Part shown: positions 33,502 to 41,970 of the stretch, in pieces
Position numbering within the stretch: the first letter of the stretch is position 1
Layout of the letters: each line of letters opens with the position of its first letter
NCBI GenBank assembly: GCA_035507035.1
Contig: DATJOJ010000065.1
Coordinates: forward strand, 62,001 to 126,000
Reading direction: 5' to 3'
From: DATJOJ01 sp035507035
Lineage (GTDB): Bacteria; Acidobacteriota; Terriglobia; Terriglobales; Acidobacteriaceae
Length of the DNA stretch: 64,000 nt
Made by a program: the position numbers and the translations under genes
Notes under the pieces: model-generated
The model's database searches: none
Seen by the model: only the letters and a program-made list of their open reading frames with translations
What the model was told of the DNA's origin: nothing

Positions 33502-34368
33502 CTAGCTGCTCGCATGCACGGCGTCGGTTGCGTCTTTGACCAGATCCTTAACTTGCCACTCGGTGCCGTGGTACCAGGAAAAAATGCGGCCATCGGCACC
33601 GATCACCGCTGTACTTAGCGAGTGGTTGATTACCCCGCCGTCTTCGTTGTAACTCAAGCCAAAGAATTCGGCCATCTTCGGGAGTTGTGCCGCAAGCGGA
33701 ACCGCGAACTCCCAATGATCAAAAGCCACCGGAGTTCTGTCTCCGACCCAGGGCAATCCATAATGCCGCAATACGCTTGGAGTATCGTGCTGGGGGTCGA
33801 AACTGATGCTCAGCAGATGAGTCGCGCGAACCAGTTTGGGATCGGCTTCGAGCTGCCGATTCAGCTCCGCAAATTGCCCGGTGACGCGTGGGCAGTAGTC
33901 CGGAAAGGGGCATCGCGTGTAAATAAACGTCACCAGCAACACCTTTCCGCGGTATTGATCCAGAAAGATGTGCTGGTCACTTTGATTGACCAGTTCAAAA
34001 TTTGGCACCGCATCGCCGGACGAAGGCAGGTGCAATCCCGACACTGGCACCGGCGGTGTGCTCGAGTGTTTCGTGACCTGAATGTTCTCCAGCCAGTAAT
34101 CGTTGTTCTGCAGAACAATCACCGCCGAGATGGAATCACCGGGAACCAAGGAATTCAGCTGCGAGCCATCTTTGACCTTATAAGGCATGGCCATCGCAGC
34201 CATGAACCCCGGAACTGCATCAGCATTCACGACCAACGAGAGACCGGGCCGATCGATGCTCACGACCTTGCCGGTAAGCTGGTAGTGCTTGGCCGCCTGC
34301 GGGGATGGTCCGCAGGCGGCCAACAATAATAAAAGAAGGACAACTGTCGCATTTCGCAAAAACCGCAT
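33502..34368 (-). CDS. Lipoprotein with CusF-like copper domain fused to an SCO1/SenC domain
   Basis: 288 residues from the ATG at 34368 (GGAGA upstream). The lipobox is LLAAC with Cys19. Residues 28-100 form a CusF/PF11604-like domain with the Met ligand segment PGFMAAMAMPYKV. Residues 120-285 are an SCO/thioredoxin fold: FELVNQSDQHIFLDQYRGKVLLVTFIYTRC, SFDPQHDTP, and a late His in GVINHSLSTAVIG. The copper motif reads C-PFPDY-C, a C-x5-C spacing where canonical SCO1 has C-x3-C. It probably handles copper for cytochrome oxidase assembly or resistance. It is downstream of the TonB receptor gene with a 16-base gap, so probably the same operon. Confidence 0.85.
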   Translation of the reverse strand: MRFLRNATVVLLLLLLAACGPSPQAAKHYQLTGKVVSIDRPGLSLVVNADAVPGFMAAMAMPYKVKDGSQLNSLVPGDSISAVIVLQNNDYWLENIQVTKHSSTPPVPVSGLHLPSSGDAVPNFELVNQSDQHIFLDQYRGKVLLVTFIYTRCPFPDYCPRVTGQFAELNRQLEADPKLVRATHLLSISFDPQHDTPSVLRHYGLPWVGDRTPVAFDHWEFAVPLAAQLPKMAEFFGLSYNEDGGVINHSLSTAVIGADGRIFSWYHGTEWQVKDLVKDATDAVHASS

Positions 34369-34384
34369 TCCATTTCTCCAATAG

Positions 34385-36661
34385 CTAGTAGTTGAACCGA
34401 TAACGAAACTCTCCGTAGAGTTGTCGCGGATCATTCCAGTGGAATCCGCCGAAAGTGAGACTGTTATCCAATTGGACCCGGCGGTTGGCCACGTTCAGCC
34501 CGGTCACTGAAAATGTGTATTTCTCGGCAAAGGTTTTTCCCAGCGAAAGATCGAACGTAGTGTGGCTGGGCAGGTAATCCCCGGGATACTGCACACCGGG
34601 CAAGCCGTTAGTAAATCCCGAGCCATAGTAGACGTTGGTCGAGGCGAAGCTCTGCCACGGCAGACTCGCATTGAAACCCAGGTTCAATGTGTTTCTCTGA
34701 TCGTGATCGACCGGCGCGAATCCGGGAGGAATGTCGAGCCCGCAGGACGACGTGACCGGGACCGGGCAGATGAGGCCGCCGGTAATCGGAGAAGTCGCTT
34801 GCGCAATTTGATTCGCGTACGCAAGATGAAACTGGCCGCGATGCCAGAGATTCGGCGAATGCAAGGTAAGTTCCCAGCCGTCGATGTGTGCCTGGCTCCA
34901 GGTGATCGGCCAGAACAGATTCGATTCTCCGATGTTGTTGTGATCGAGCCAGTTTCTTGCGCGGGTTTGATAAGTGTCGGCATCCAGCGTCCAGCCGCGG
35001 AATGGAATCGTGACGCCGAATTGCGACTCAATATCCTGCTCCCCGTGTAACGGAGCGAAAGTGAAATTCTGGCTACTAGCTAGATCGAGAAGCGCACCCG
35101 TGGCGGTCACCAGTGGCGGAGCCTGATAATAGTAGCCGTAAAACGCGCGAAAGACCCAATTCAAATGGGGGACTCTTAACGCCACGCCGAAGCGGGGATC
35201 GGTTGCGTTCTCCGCAATGGTTGCCCGAAATTCCGTTTGCCGGAGTCCAGCGATCAAGGTCAGCCATGGAGTCACTTTGAATTTGTCATTGATAAAGACA
35301 GCGGCCAATCCGCCCGTCACACCGATGGAAGAGGCGGGGAAGTTCGGGCTGCCATCCGTGAACACGTTATTGAAGTAGTTGTATTGATGCTGAGCGAATC
35401 CATACACTCCGCCGTCGAGATCGTTCTTCCAGAAGCTGGTGTTGAGGCTGGCCTGCATCCCTCCATAATTCGCATTCTGAGTGACAGTTGAGATGACTGG
35501 GAAGTCATTGGGGCCGCCTTTATAGTCCGCGCCGTTGTAGTGATAAAAGGGGGACACGGTGAGCAGAGTGTCCGGGTTGAAGGTGTGCACCCAGGAAAAA
35601 GTGACGTAACCATCGGGCTCGCGCTCGCCATCGCGCAATCCATAGCTGGGGAAGATCGAATTCCCGATCGAGGTGGGATCGGGGTCGATCGGAATCTGGT
35701 AATAATCCTGGCGCAGCGAACCGACTACACGAATCTGGTTCTTGGGGTCATAGTTGAAGATGAGCGTGCCAAATCCGCCATAACCATTGTCAGCGTCGTG
35801 AACGACCTGCGGGACGGGAGTCTGGAGAGCGTAGTTGCTGCGGTTTCCGTTCAAGCTGGCATAGTAGGCGAAGCGTTGGGTGTGTCCGCCGCAACTGATC
35901 TGATCGTTGGTCTGGTAGAAATTTCCGAAGCTGAGCACGAGATCGCATTCTCGATCGCGCTCAAAACCAGTTCGCGGGGCGATGTTAAAGATCCCGTAGG
36001 TGCGGTCGCCGAGGTCAGCCTCATAGCTTCCGCGTTGGATTTCAAGATAGTCAATGTCTTTCGGATCAATCTGCGGACCGAGATTGGTGGCGATGTTGGT
36101 GTTGGGGATGGGGACGCCGTCAATCGCCCACTCGACCTGGTGTCCACCGCGCATGTGCAGCATATCGTGCGTCACGTAGGTGGCCGGAGTGTAATCGGTG
36201 ATCATGGCGAGGCTGTTGGTGCGGTCTGCTCCGGGAGTCTGCTCGATCTGTGCGCGGTCCACGAGCGTGATAGGAGTGACCGTGTCCGTGGGAACCGCTG
36301 CGGGCGTTCCGGTCACGGTAACGCTCTCTTTGGGCGACTCCAGCGCCAATTGATAATGGAGCACCGGCTGAGTGCCCGACTCGACGGTTACAGTTTGAAC
36401 AATCTGCGCAAATCCGCGGCTGGTCACGCTGACGCTATACTCACCCAGCGGTATTGCCGCGAACTGAAATTCGCCGTTCGCGTCGGTGGTGATGGTTTGG
36501 TTCCAGTCGGATGTTTTTGCGTGGATCATGACCATTGCACCTTGCACTGGTCGATGCTGAGGATCATGCACGACTCCGCGAACGGAGCCGAAGATGGTTG
36601 CAAAGGCTGCGACAGCAAACCACACCAGACTACTTGAAATCAAGTAACGCAGGGATTTCAT
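34385..36661 (-). CDS. TonB-dependent outer-membrane receptor with N-terminal carboxypeptidase-regulatory domain
   Basis: 758 residues from the ATG at 36661, preceded by GGAGA and starting a signal peptide (MKSLRYLISSSLVWFAVAAFATIFG). Residues 28-110 form the CarboxypepD_reg domain (GVVHDPQHRPVQGAMVMI, TDANGEFQFAAIPLGEYSVSV). The plug follows near 130-260 (GADRTNSLAMITDYTPATYVTHDMLHMRGGHQVEWAIDGVPI), then the beta-barrel ending in an aromatic C-terminus (YGEFRYRFNY). This is the SusC/oar-like receptor form common in Acidobacteria. Its position between a Cys-rich secreted protein and the CusF-SCO lipoprotein suggests metal (copper) traffic rather than sugar; that is inference. Confidence 0.88.
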   Translation of the reverse strand: MKSLRYLISSSLVWFAVAAFATIFGSVRGVVHDPQHRPVQGAMVMIHAKTSDWNQTITTDANGEFQFAAIPLGEYSVSVTSRGFAQIVQTVTVESGTQPVLHYQLALESPKESVTVTGTPAAVPTDTVTPITLVDRAQIEQTPGADRTNSLAMITDYTPATYVTHDMLHMRGGHQVEWAIDGVPIPNTNIATNLGPQIDPKDIDYLEIQRGSYEADLGDRTYGIFNIAPRTGFERDRECDLVLSFGNFYQTNDQISCGGHTQRFAYYASLNGNRSNYALQTPVPQVVHDADNGYGGFGTLIFNYDPKNQIRVVGSLRQDYYQIPIDPDPTSIGNSIFPSYGLRDGEREPDGYVTFSWVHTFNPDTLLTVSPFYHYNGADYKGGPNDFPVISTVTQNANYGGMQASLNTSFWKNDLDGGVYGFAQHQYNYFNNVFTDGSPNFPASSIGVTGGLAAVFINDKFKVTPWLTLIAGLRQTEFRATIAENATDPRFGVALRVPHLNWVFRAFYGYYYQAPPLVTATGALLDLASSQNFTFAPLHGEQDIESQFGVTIPFRGWTLDADTYQTRARNWLDHNNIGESNLFWPITWSQAHIDGWELTLHSPNLWHRGQFHLAYANQIAQATSPITGGLICPVPVTSSCGLDIPPGFAPVDHDQRNTLNLGFNASLPWQSFASTNVYYGSGFTNGLPGVQYPGDYLPSHTTFDLSLGKTFAEKYTFSVTGLNVANRRVQLDNSLTFGGFHWNDPRQLYGEFRYRFNY

Positions 36662-36856
36662 AGTTTCTCCAAAATTTGCGGGACACTCGATCCCAGATGG
36701 AAAGACAGCCCTGACTTCGATTCGGAAGGCTCTGGGAAACAAGAGAGTCGCTCACGTACAATGCGCGACTTTCGCCGCGATACGGTAAAAACGCCGCACT
36801 CTAGCAAACAAGTAGAGTTACGCGGACCTGAGTTTCGCGGTGACCTTCCACTTCCC

Positions 36857-37195
36857 TTAGGCGATGGAGAACTGTGGCGGGGAGCGACCAGAATGTAGAG
36901 TGCTCACTCCGGAAATCCCGGAAGGGACAGCTGAGAATTGAGCGAGCGTAGAAAGCAGCGATGAACAGGAAGAGCGAATTACCGCAGTAAGGCTCACCCA
37001 TTGCGAGGTCACCACTACCTTGCAGCAGTCATGATTACAACAATCGGGGGTTGCAGTGAATTGAGATCCCGTTTGCGACATCGGCTTGCGCATGCAACAC
37101 GCATGCGGCGCCGGTGTGGAAATGGCCAGTGCCAGCGGCACAAATGTGCCGACCAGCACCAATATCAGAAGAACCCTGGCAGTCAGGCGATGCAT
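36857..37195 (-). CDS. Small secreted Cys-rich protein, probable metal ligand
   Basis: 112 residues from the ATG at 37195 (MHRLTARVLLILVLVGTFVPLALA, a signal peptide); an ATG three codons earlier is possible. The mature N-terminus holds HACCMRKPMSQ and PDCCNHDCCKVVV, two Cys-Cys/His clusters, followed by a Ser-rich C-terminus without clear structure. It precedes the TonB receptor by 195 bases in the same direction, so it may be the first gene of the metal operon. I do not recognise a named family; the overall layout recalls DUF2946-type small metal-associated proteins. Confidence 0.6.
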   Translation of the reverse strand: MHRLTARVLLILVLVGTFVPLALAISTPAPHACCMRKPMSQTGSQFTATPDCCNHDCCKVVVTSQWVSLTAVIRSSCSSLLSTLAQFSAVPSGISGVSTLHSGRSPPQFSIA

Positions 37196-37268
37196 GAAAA
37201 CCAAGCCACCCCACAGTGACCGATGGCAATCAGCATAACTTTAAGTGGAATGAATGCGCAAATGGCTC

Positions 37269-37655
37269 TTACTTCATCAGCACCCAACCCCCGCCATCGG
37301 TGAAGAGGATGACGAGGTTCATCACGATGAAGATCAACTCGTAGTGCCAGCCGTAACTCTTCCCGCCCCAGAAACCGATGTGCCAGATGAACATCTTTTT
37401 GTAAATCGCGCCCAGCATGATGAAAATCAATCCGGCCGCCGCAGGCTGCGTCAGCACACCCAAAGCTACGCCGAGACCGCCCGCAATCTCTGCGGTTCCG
37501 AGGAAAATCGTCGCCCCTTGGCTCATCCCAATACTCTTACTGCGCTCCGCCGATTTGGTAACGTGGCTCCATCCGCTACTGAGGAACACCGCTGCCACCA
37601 TCAGTCGCATCAATAGAAGTCCAAAATCGGTGAACTGCGCAAGTTGAAGGAACAT
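37269..37655 (-). CDS. DoxX-family membrane protein
   Basis: 128 residues with four hydrophobic helices: FGLLLMRLMVAAVFLSSGW, GATIFLGTAEIAGGLGVALGVL, AAAGLIFIMLGAIYKKMFIW and WHYELIFIVMNLVILFTDGGG. The R-x-x-x-A-x-x-F-x-x-S/A-G-x-x-K-like start (RLMVAAVFLSSGWSHVTKS) and the GxAEIxGGLxLxLG motif are typical of DoxX/YphA proteins. Members take part in redox or membrane homeostasis; no precise role can be given. It lies 74 bases upstream of the Cys-rich gene in the same direction and may be co-transcribed with the metal module. Confidence 0.85.
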   Translation of the reverse strand: MFLQLAQFTDFGLLLMRLMVAAVFLSSGWSHVTKSAERSKSIGMSQGATIFLGTAEIAGGLGVALGVLTQPAAAGLIFIMLGAIYKKMFIWHIGFWGGKSYGWHYELIFIVMNLVILFTDGGGWVLMK

Positions 37656-37789
37656 GGTGATTTCTTGCTTCGACCTAAGCTAGTCCCAGAGTTGTCTTTG
37701 CGCAACCTTCGCGCACTCTGCGGTAAAAGCTTTTACAATCCCCTGATAAAATCTTAAGTTAAGGCAATCATCCTTCCATCGAGGTCAAA

Positions 37790-39346
37790 ATGCCCAGGAT
37801 TCAACGTGCCATTCTCAGTGTCACCGACAAGACCGGACTCGTCGATTTCGCTCGCAAGCTTTCCAGCTTGGGAATCGAACTCATCTCGACCGGCGGCACG
37901 GCTAAGCTGCTGCGCGATTCCGGCATCAGTGTGAAGGACATTTCCGATCTCACCGGATTTCCCGAGATGCTCGACGGTCGCGTGAAAACTCTTCACCCCA
38001 AAGTCCATGGCGGAATCCTCCATCGGCGCGAGAACTCCAGCCACCGCCAAGCCGTCTCTGAGCACGGCATTCAGCCGATCGATATGGTTGTTGTGAATCT
38101 TTACGCATTCGAGAAAACTGCGGCCAAACCCGGCGTGCAATTTGACGAGTTAATCGAGAACATCGATATTGGTGGGCCTTCCATGATCCGTTCGGCGGCC
38201 AAGAATTTTCAGGACGTCGCCGTCGTGACCTCGCCATCCGATTACGATGCTATCGCGGACGAACTGGCTAAATCCGGCGGGGAGTTGTCGACAGCCACAA
38301 AGTGGCGGCTCGCGCAGAAAGCCTTCGCTACTACTGCCGCTTACGATTCCAACATCGCGACGGCTCTTGAGCGCATCAGTTCCAACGGCCACTTCGAACT
38401 TCACGCCCAGAGCGGCTTTCCGCAAACATTGCGCCTGTCATTCAATAAAATTGCCGACCTGCGTTACGGAGAGAACCCTCATCAGAAAGCCGCGATGTAT
38501 TCCGACGGCTCGGGGAAGGGAGTGGCCAACGGCCGCCAGATTCAGGGCAAAGAACTTTCCTATAACAACATCGTCGACCTGCAAGCCGCCTGGGACCTCG
38601 CCCAGGAATTTACCGAGCCGATGGTCGCAATCATCAAGCACACCAATCCCTCCGGCGCAGCCACCGGTGCAACTCTCGCCGAGGCCTATAAGAAAGCTCT
38701 CGAGTGCGATCCAGTATCGGCATTCGGCGGAGTCGTTGGGGTAAACCGGCCGCTCGACGCCGAAGCCGCCGAAGAAATGGCAAAGTTATTTCTGGAAGTG
38801 ATCGCCGCGCCATCCTTTGACGACGCTGCCAAAACGAAGTTCGCCGGCAAGAAGAATCTTCGTCTCGTCGAAATCACCAACGCTGCGCCGAAATGGGTTT
38901 TGAAAAACGTCTCCGGTGGAATTCTTCTGCAGGATGACGACACACACAGCCTCACCGAAGGCGAGATGAAGGTCGTCACCAAGCGTCCTCCCACACCGCA
39001 AGAAAAGCACGCGCTTCTTTTCGCCTGGAAGATCTGCAAGCACGTGAAGTCGAATGCGATTCTATTTGCCCGGGATGGGCAAGTCGTTGGCGTTGGCGCC
39101 GGGCAGATGAGCCGCGTGGATGCCTGCAAACTCGCAGCGATGAAAGCTATATTGCCATTGAAGGGCACGGTCGCCGCTTCCGATGCATTCTTCCCATTCC
39201 CCGACGGCGTCGAGGAGATCGCCAAAGCTGGCGCGACGGCGATCATTCAGCCGGGAGGATCCGTTCGCGATCACGAAGTCATCGACGCCGCCGATCGGTT
39301 GGGCCTAGCGATGATCTTTACTGGAGTCCGGCACTTCCGCCACTAG
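37790..39346 (+). CDS. purH: Bifunctional AICAR transformylase / IMP cyclohydrolase
   Basis: 518 residues, the usual length. The N-terminal IMP cyclohydrolase (1-195) opens RAILSVTDKTGLVDFARKLSSLGIELISTGGTAKLLRDSG and has FPEMLDGRVKTLHPKVHGGIL. The C-terminal AICAR formyltransferase shows LRYGENPHQKAAMY, KHTNPSGAATG (catalytic Lys-His), and DAFFPFPDGVEEIAKAGATAIIQPGGSVRD. It catalyses the last two steps of purine synthesis, using 10-formyl-THF. It is transcribed alone, divergent from the DoxX gene across a 134-base gap; I see no purine riboswitch there. Confidence 0.97.
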   Translation: MPRIQRAILSVTDKTGLVDFARKLSSLGIELISTGGTAKLLRDSGISVKDISDLTGFPEMLDGRVKTLHPKVHGGILHRRENSSHRQAVSEHGIQPIDMVVVNLYAFEKTAAKPGVQFDELIENIDIGGPSMIRSAAKNFQDVAVVTSPSDYDAIADELAKSGGELSTATKWRLAQKAFATTAAYDSNIATALERISSNGHFELHAQSGFPQTLRLSFNKIADLRYGENPHQKAAMYSDGSGKGVANGRQIQGKELSYNNIVDLQAAWDLAQEFTEPMVAIIKHTNPSGAATGATLAEAYKKALECDPVSAFGGVVGVNRPLDAEAAEEMAKLFLEVIAAPSFDDAAKTKFAGKKNLRLVEITNAAPKWVLKNVSGGILLQDDDTHSLTEGEMKVVTKRPPTPQEKHALLFAWKICKHVKSNAILFARDGQVVGVGAGQMSRVDACKLAAMKAILPLKGTVAASDAFFPFPDGVEEIAKAGATAIIQPGGSVRDHEVIDAADRLGLAMIFTGVRHFRH

Positions 39347-39351
39347 AGGAG

Positions 39352-40143
39352 TTACGATTTCTCAATCTCAATCGACCCATCTCCAGTGTGAACCGTCAGC
39401 AGGTTCCCGCCACCGTTTATCTTTCCGTGAATGTTCTTCTCTCCCAGACGCCCTTCAACCGTGATTGGGAAGTCCAGATTGATGTGCCCATCGCTGGTGT
39501 GCAGGTCGACGTCGGCGGCAAAGTTGTCAGGCAACTGCAACCGCACGCTGCCGTCACCGGTATGCAGAGTCCAACTGGAGGTCATTGCCGAACCAGGTAG
39601 CGCTCGCGCCTCGATTCTGCCGTCGCCCGTCGTAAGTTCGAGGCCGTCAAACCTTCCGCTGACGGTGATATGTCCGTCGCCGGTCTTCGCCCGCAGCGTT
39701 CCGTCTGCCGAAGTGATCTCCTGATGTCCGTCGCCGCTTTCCAAATCCATATTACCTTTGAAGTTCGCCACTTCGATGGAGCCATCCCCAGTGTGCAAGT
39801 TCATTTGACCTTCTCGCGGCATGTGGATCTCGACGTCCACGCGGCTGTTTCCAAACTCGATCGTAAATACGTGGTGCGGATAACGCACCTCCAAGTCCAC
39901 GCTGTCGCCATTCTGGTGCTCGATGATCTTGATGCCACCCTCGCCAATTTTGTAGCGCTTGGTGGTGACATGCACTTCAATCGTGTTTTTGTCCCAGGTG
40001 TCGACGCGCAGATTGGCATCGGAGGTGTCCACATGCAGGTCAGGCTTGCCGCTGATGGTGTAGGTTTTCGACCACTCATCGGCCCGGGCGAAGGGAACTG
40101 CCATCAAGCCAAGGGCTAGAATCGCTAAAGCTACGCGTCGCAT
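39352..40143 (-). CDS. Secreted DUF4097-type adhesin-like beta-helix protein
   Basis: 263 residues from the ATG at 40143 (CAGGAGCAGC upstream; signal peptide MRRVALAILALGLMAVPFARA). The earlier frame to 40344 lacks a signal. The mature part is built of about ten short beta repeats with HTGDGSIEV, ESGDGHQEI, KTGDGHITV, TTGDGRIEA, HTGDGSVRL, HTSDGHINL and HTGDGSIEIEKS, the DUF4097/DUF4098 pattern of a right-handed beta-structure. Functions of this family are not established; it is presumed to be an envelope protein. It is convergent with purH with only 5 bases between the stops. Confidence 0.82.
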   Translation of the reverse strand: MRRVALAILALGLMAVPFARADEWSKTYTISGKPDLHVDTSDANLRVDTWDKNTIEVHVTTKRYKIGEGGIKIIEHQNGDSVDLEVRYPHHVFTIEFGNSRVDVEIHMPREGQMNLHTGDGSIEVANFKGNMDLESGDGHQEITSADGTLRAKTGDGHITVSGRFDGLELTTGDGRIEARALPGSAMTSSWTLHTGDGSVRLQLPDNFAADVDLHTSDGHINLDFPITVEGRLGEKNIHGKINGGGNLLTVHTGDGSIEIEKS

Positions 40144-40340
40144 AAGCTGCTCCTGAGACCGGCAGACACACTCCCAGCCGCCGTCAACCGATAATACGTC
40201 TAGGGTTCGAACTTCGTTCCCTAGAAAGTCGTCGCAAAAAACAAATAATGGACGCTCGACGTCCGCTCTAGAGGTGTCACTGCCGAAAAGGCGGTCACCC
40301 AAGCGAACAACAAATCGTTTTCGTGAAGAGGAGCGGACGA

Positions 40341-40862
40341 TCAAAAGGCGCGGAAATTATGCCCACCTAAGATCTCCTCAACTTCCTCGTACCCTTCTAG
40401 AAACGCATAATTGTAGCGGGGAGGAATTGCAAAAACATATTTCCGATTGTGCCCTAATTCTCCAGGTCCGAATGGTGCGGCGCTTACCACCAACTTGTCG
40501 GCGTTCACCAATTTCCACTGTTGGCGCGTAAAAATCATGATCGGGATATCTTGCCTTGGGTATTGCTCGTCCCAATCCGGATGGCGAACTAGAAGCTCCG
40601 GGCCGCTTGCTTCGTTCGCATTCGCGCGCCAAGTGTCGACGATAAGATCGAAATCCTTCCAGGTAGCTGGCAGCGAAAGCGTGAACCCATACTGGTTGTT
40701 GCGGTATATGATACGAGTCGAGTCGTGATTGGGCTGTGACCGTTGATTCGTCTCTTGAACTTCGGGCGCGGAGGAGCGCTGAAAACTAGCTTGGGCTGCC
40801 GAGCCTATCCCCAAAGTGGCTAGCCCGCCAGCCAAAACTGCGATGGTAAGAACTCTCCTCAA
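40341..40862 (-). CDS. Small secreted protein of unknown function coupled to peroxiredoxin
   Basis: 173 residues beginning at a TTG whose last bases overlap the TGA stop of the peroxiredoxin gene (40859-40862), so translation is probably coupled. The signal peptide is MRRVLTIAVLAGGLATLGIGSAAQA. The mature domain, about residues 50-170, reads RIIYRNNQYGFTLSLPATWKDFDLIVD, RQDIPIMIFTRQQW, AAPFGPGELGHNRKYVFAIPPRYNY. This is similar in style to PsbP/Mog1-like 'YGFSFxLPxxW' domains of secreted proteins. The function is not known. Confidence 0.7.
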   Translation of the reverse strand: MRRVLTIAVLAGGLATLGIGSAAQASFQRSSAPEVQETNQRSQPNHDSTRIIYRNNQYGFTLSLPATWKDFDLIVDTWRANANEASGPELLVRHPDWDEQYPRQDIPIMIFTRQQWKLVNADKLVVSAAPFGPGELGHNRKYVFAIPPRYNYAFLEGYEEVEEILGGHNFRAF

Positions 40863-41347
40863 TCGGCGATCTTTCTCACCGCCTCCAGCAACTCTTCGCT
40901 CTTGGGTGCCTGGTCGAGCGGATAAACCTTCGCAAACGCGATTTTCCCGGATTTATCTACGATGAACACCGCGCGCTCGCTGATCCCCATCAGCGGCGGT
41001 TCAGCCCGCATAATCCCGAATGCTTGGGCGACCTTGCCGTGGGGGTAGAAGTCGGAACACATCGGAATCTGCACTTCGCCGATCTCAAACTTCTGCCACG
41101 CTTTGTGGCTGTAAACCGAATCCACGCTGATGTCCAGAAGCTGGGCATTGAGTGCAGCGAACTTCTCGCGGTCGGAGTTCAACGCCGGCAACTGCTCGCC
41201 GCAAGTCGGCGTCCAGTCGAGCGGGTGAAAGGTCACTACCACATGCTTTTTGCCGCGATAATCGCTAAGCCGGATTTTGGTCTGCTGCTGACCCTCGACT
41301 GCTGGCAGTTCAAAGTCCGGGGCTTGGTCACCGATTTTCAAGGGCAT
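40859..41347 (-). CDS. Peroxiredoxin (AhpC/TSA family)
   Basis: 162 residues. Thioredoxin-like fold with the peroxidatic Cys49 in FHPLDWTPTCGEQ, the Thr46/Pro47 surround and the active-site Arg in GISERAVFIVDKSGKIAFAKV. A second Cys97 (IPMCSDFYP) could be the resolving residue, an atypical position. It reduces H2O2 or organic peroxides in the cytoplasm using thiol donors. The N-terminal MPLKIGDQAPDFELPA is standard. It shares a 4-base overlap with the downstream secreted-protein gene. Confidence 0.9.
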   Translation of the reverse strand: MPLKIGDQAPDFELPAVEGQQQTKIRLSDYRGKKHVVVTFHPLDWTPTCGEQLPALNSDREKFAALNAQLLDISVDSVYSHKAWQKFEIGEVQIPMCSDFYPHGKVAQAFGIMRAEPPLMGISERAVFIVDKSGKIAFAKVYPLDQAPKSEELLEAVRKIAD

Positions 41348-41420
41348 ATCGTGTCCTTATTCAAAGAGGATTTTTATTCTAACTATTTTATCCGTGTAAA
41401 TCCTGGCTAGTTTTTGAAGA

Positions 41421-41448
41421 AATAAAAAGGGCGACCTCGCGGCCGCCC
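41421..41448 (-). terminator. Rho-independent terminator of the cold-shock gene
   Basis: On the minus strand an 8-bp stem GGGCGGCC/GGTCGCCC (one G-T wobble) with a GCGA tetraloop is followed by TTTTTATTTC. It lies 24 bases after the cspA-like stop, before the peroxiredoxin gene. Confidence 0.85.
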
Positions 41449-41471
41449 TCTCATTGGATTGTAAAAGTGGC

Positions 41472-41672
41472 TTACGCCGGCTTTACGTTCTCTGCTTGCC
41501 AGCCCTTGGGGCCTTTGACCACATCGAACTGGACTTGTTGACCTTCCTGCAGGCTGCGGAATCCATTGGCCTGAATAGCGGAGAAGTGTACGAATACATC
41601 CTCTCCATTCTGGCGGCTGATGAAACCATAACCTTTGGCGTCGTTAAACCACTTCACTGTTCCTGTTTCCAT
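41472..41672 (-). CDS. cspA: Cold-shock domain protein
   Basis: 66 residues, METGTVKWFNDAKGYGFISRQNGEDVFVHFSAI, with both RNA-binding motifs (RNP1 KGYGFI, RNP2 VFVHF) and the C-terminal QVQFDVVKGPKGWQAENV. It is a single CSD RNA/DNA chaperone that melts mRNA structure in the cold or in growth transitions. A strong AGGAACTAAGCAACACC leader precedes the ATG and a terminator follows, so it is monocistronic. The exact paralog (CspA versus CspB/D) cannot be told. Confidence 0.95.
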   Translation of the reverse strand: METGTVKWFNDAKGYGFISRQNGEDVFVHFSAIQANGFRSLQEGQQVQFDVVKGPKGWQAENVKPA

Positions 41673-41970
41673 GGTGTTGCTTAGTTCCTTTTTCTGTTAG
41701 ATATGCGCTGATTCACTCGCTGGACTTCTGCAGGCAGGTCACGCCGGTTAGCGGGAGGTGCTACAAACTGCAAAGTGCCGTAAAGTTCAAACGCAAGCCT
41801 ATTGTACAGATAACTTTACAAAAATGCTATGATTATTCTCGTAACTGCTCCACAACTCCCGCGAATCCAATCAATTGCAGGTGCCAGAACGGAATTGACT
41901 TTCTGCCGTGCGACGGTTGAATCCTGCTCACGGGAAACTTTGCGGTACGCGTAGCGTCCAACCTAAATAC
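41673..41970. promoter_or_regulatory. Divergent promoter region between the cold-shock gene and the TlpA-like gene
   Basis: 298 bases without a gene. It holds an inverted repeat GTAAAGTT (41780) / AACTTTAC (41812) with a 24-base centre in an unusually AT-rich patch (41805-41845). TTGTAC...TATGAT-type elements point toward the plus-strand gene. A long leader for the cold-shock gene, as known in other bacteria, would fit the 100-150 bases next to its start, but the structure cannot be shown by eye. Confidence 0.3.

Noticed and set aside
35540..36637. 365-residue plus-strand frame opposite the TonB receptor
   Set aside because: Val/Gly-rich shadow without signal or motif; the receptor on the minus strand has signal, plug and barrel features.
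37656..37789. Purine riboswitch ahead of purH
   Set aside because: The 134-base gap lacks the conserved three-way-junction loops; no aptamer can be drawn.
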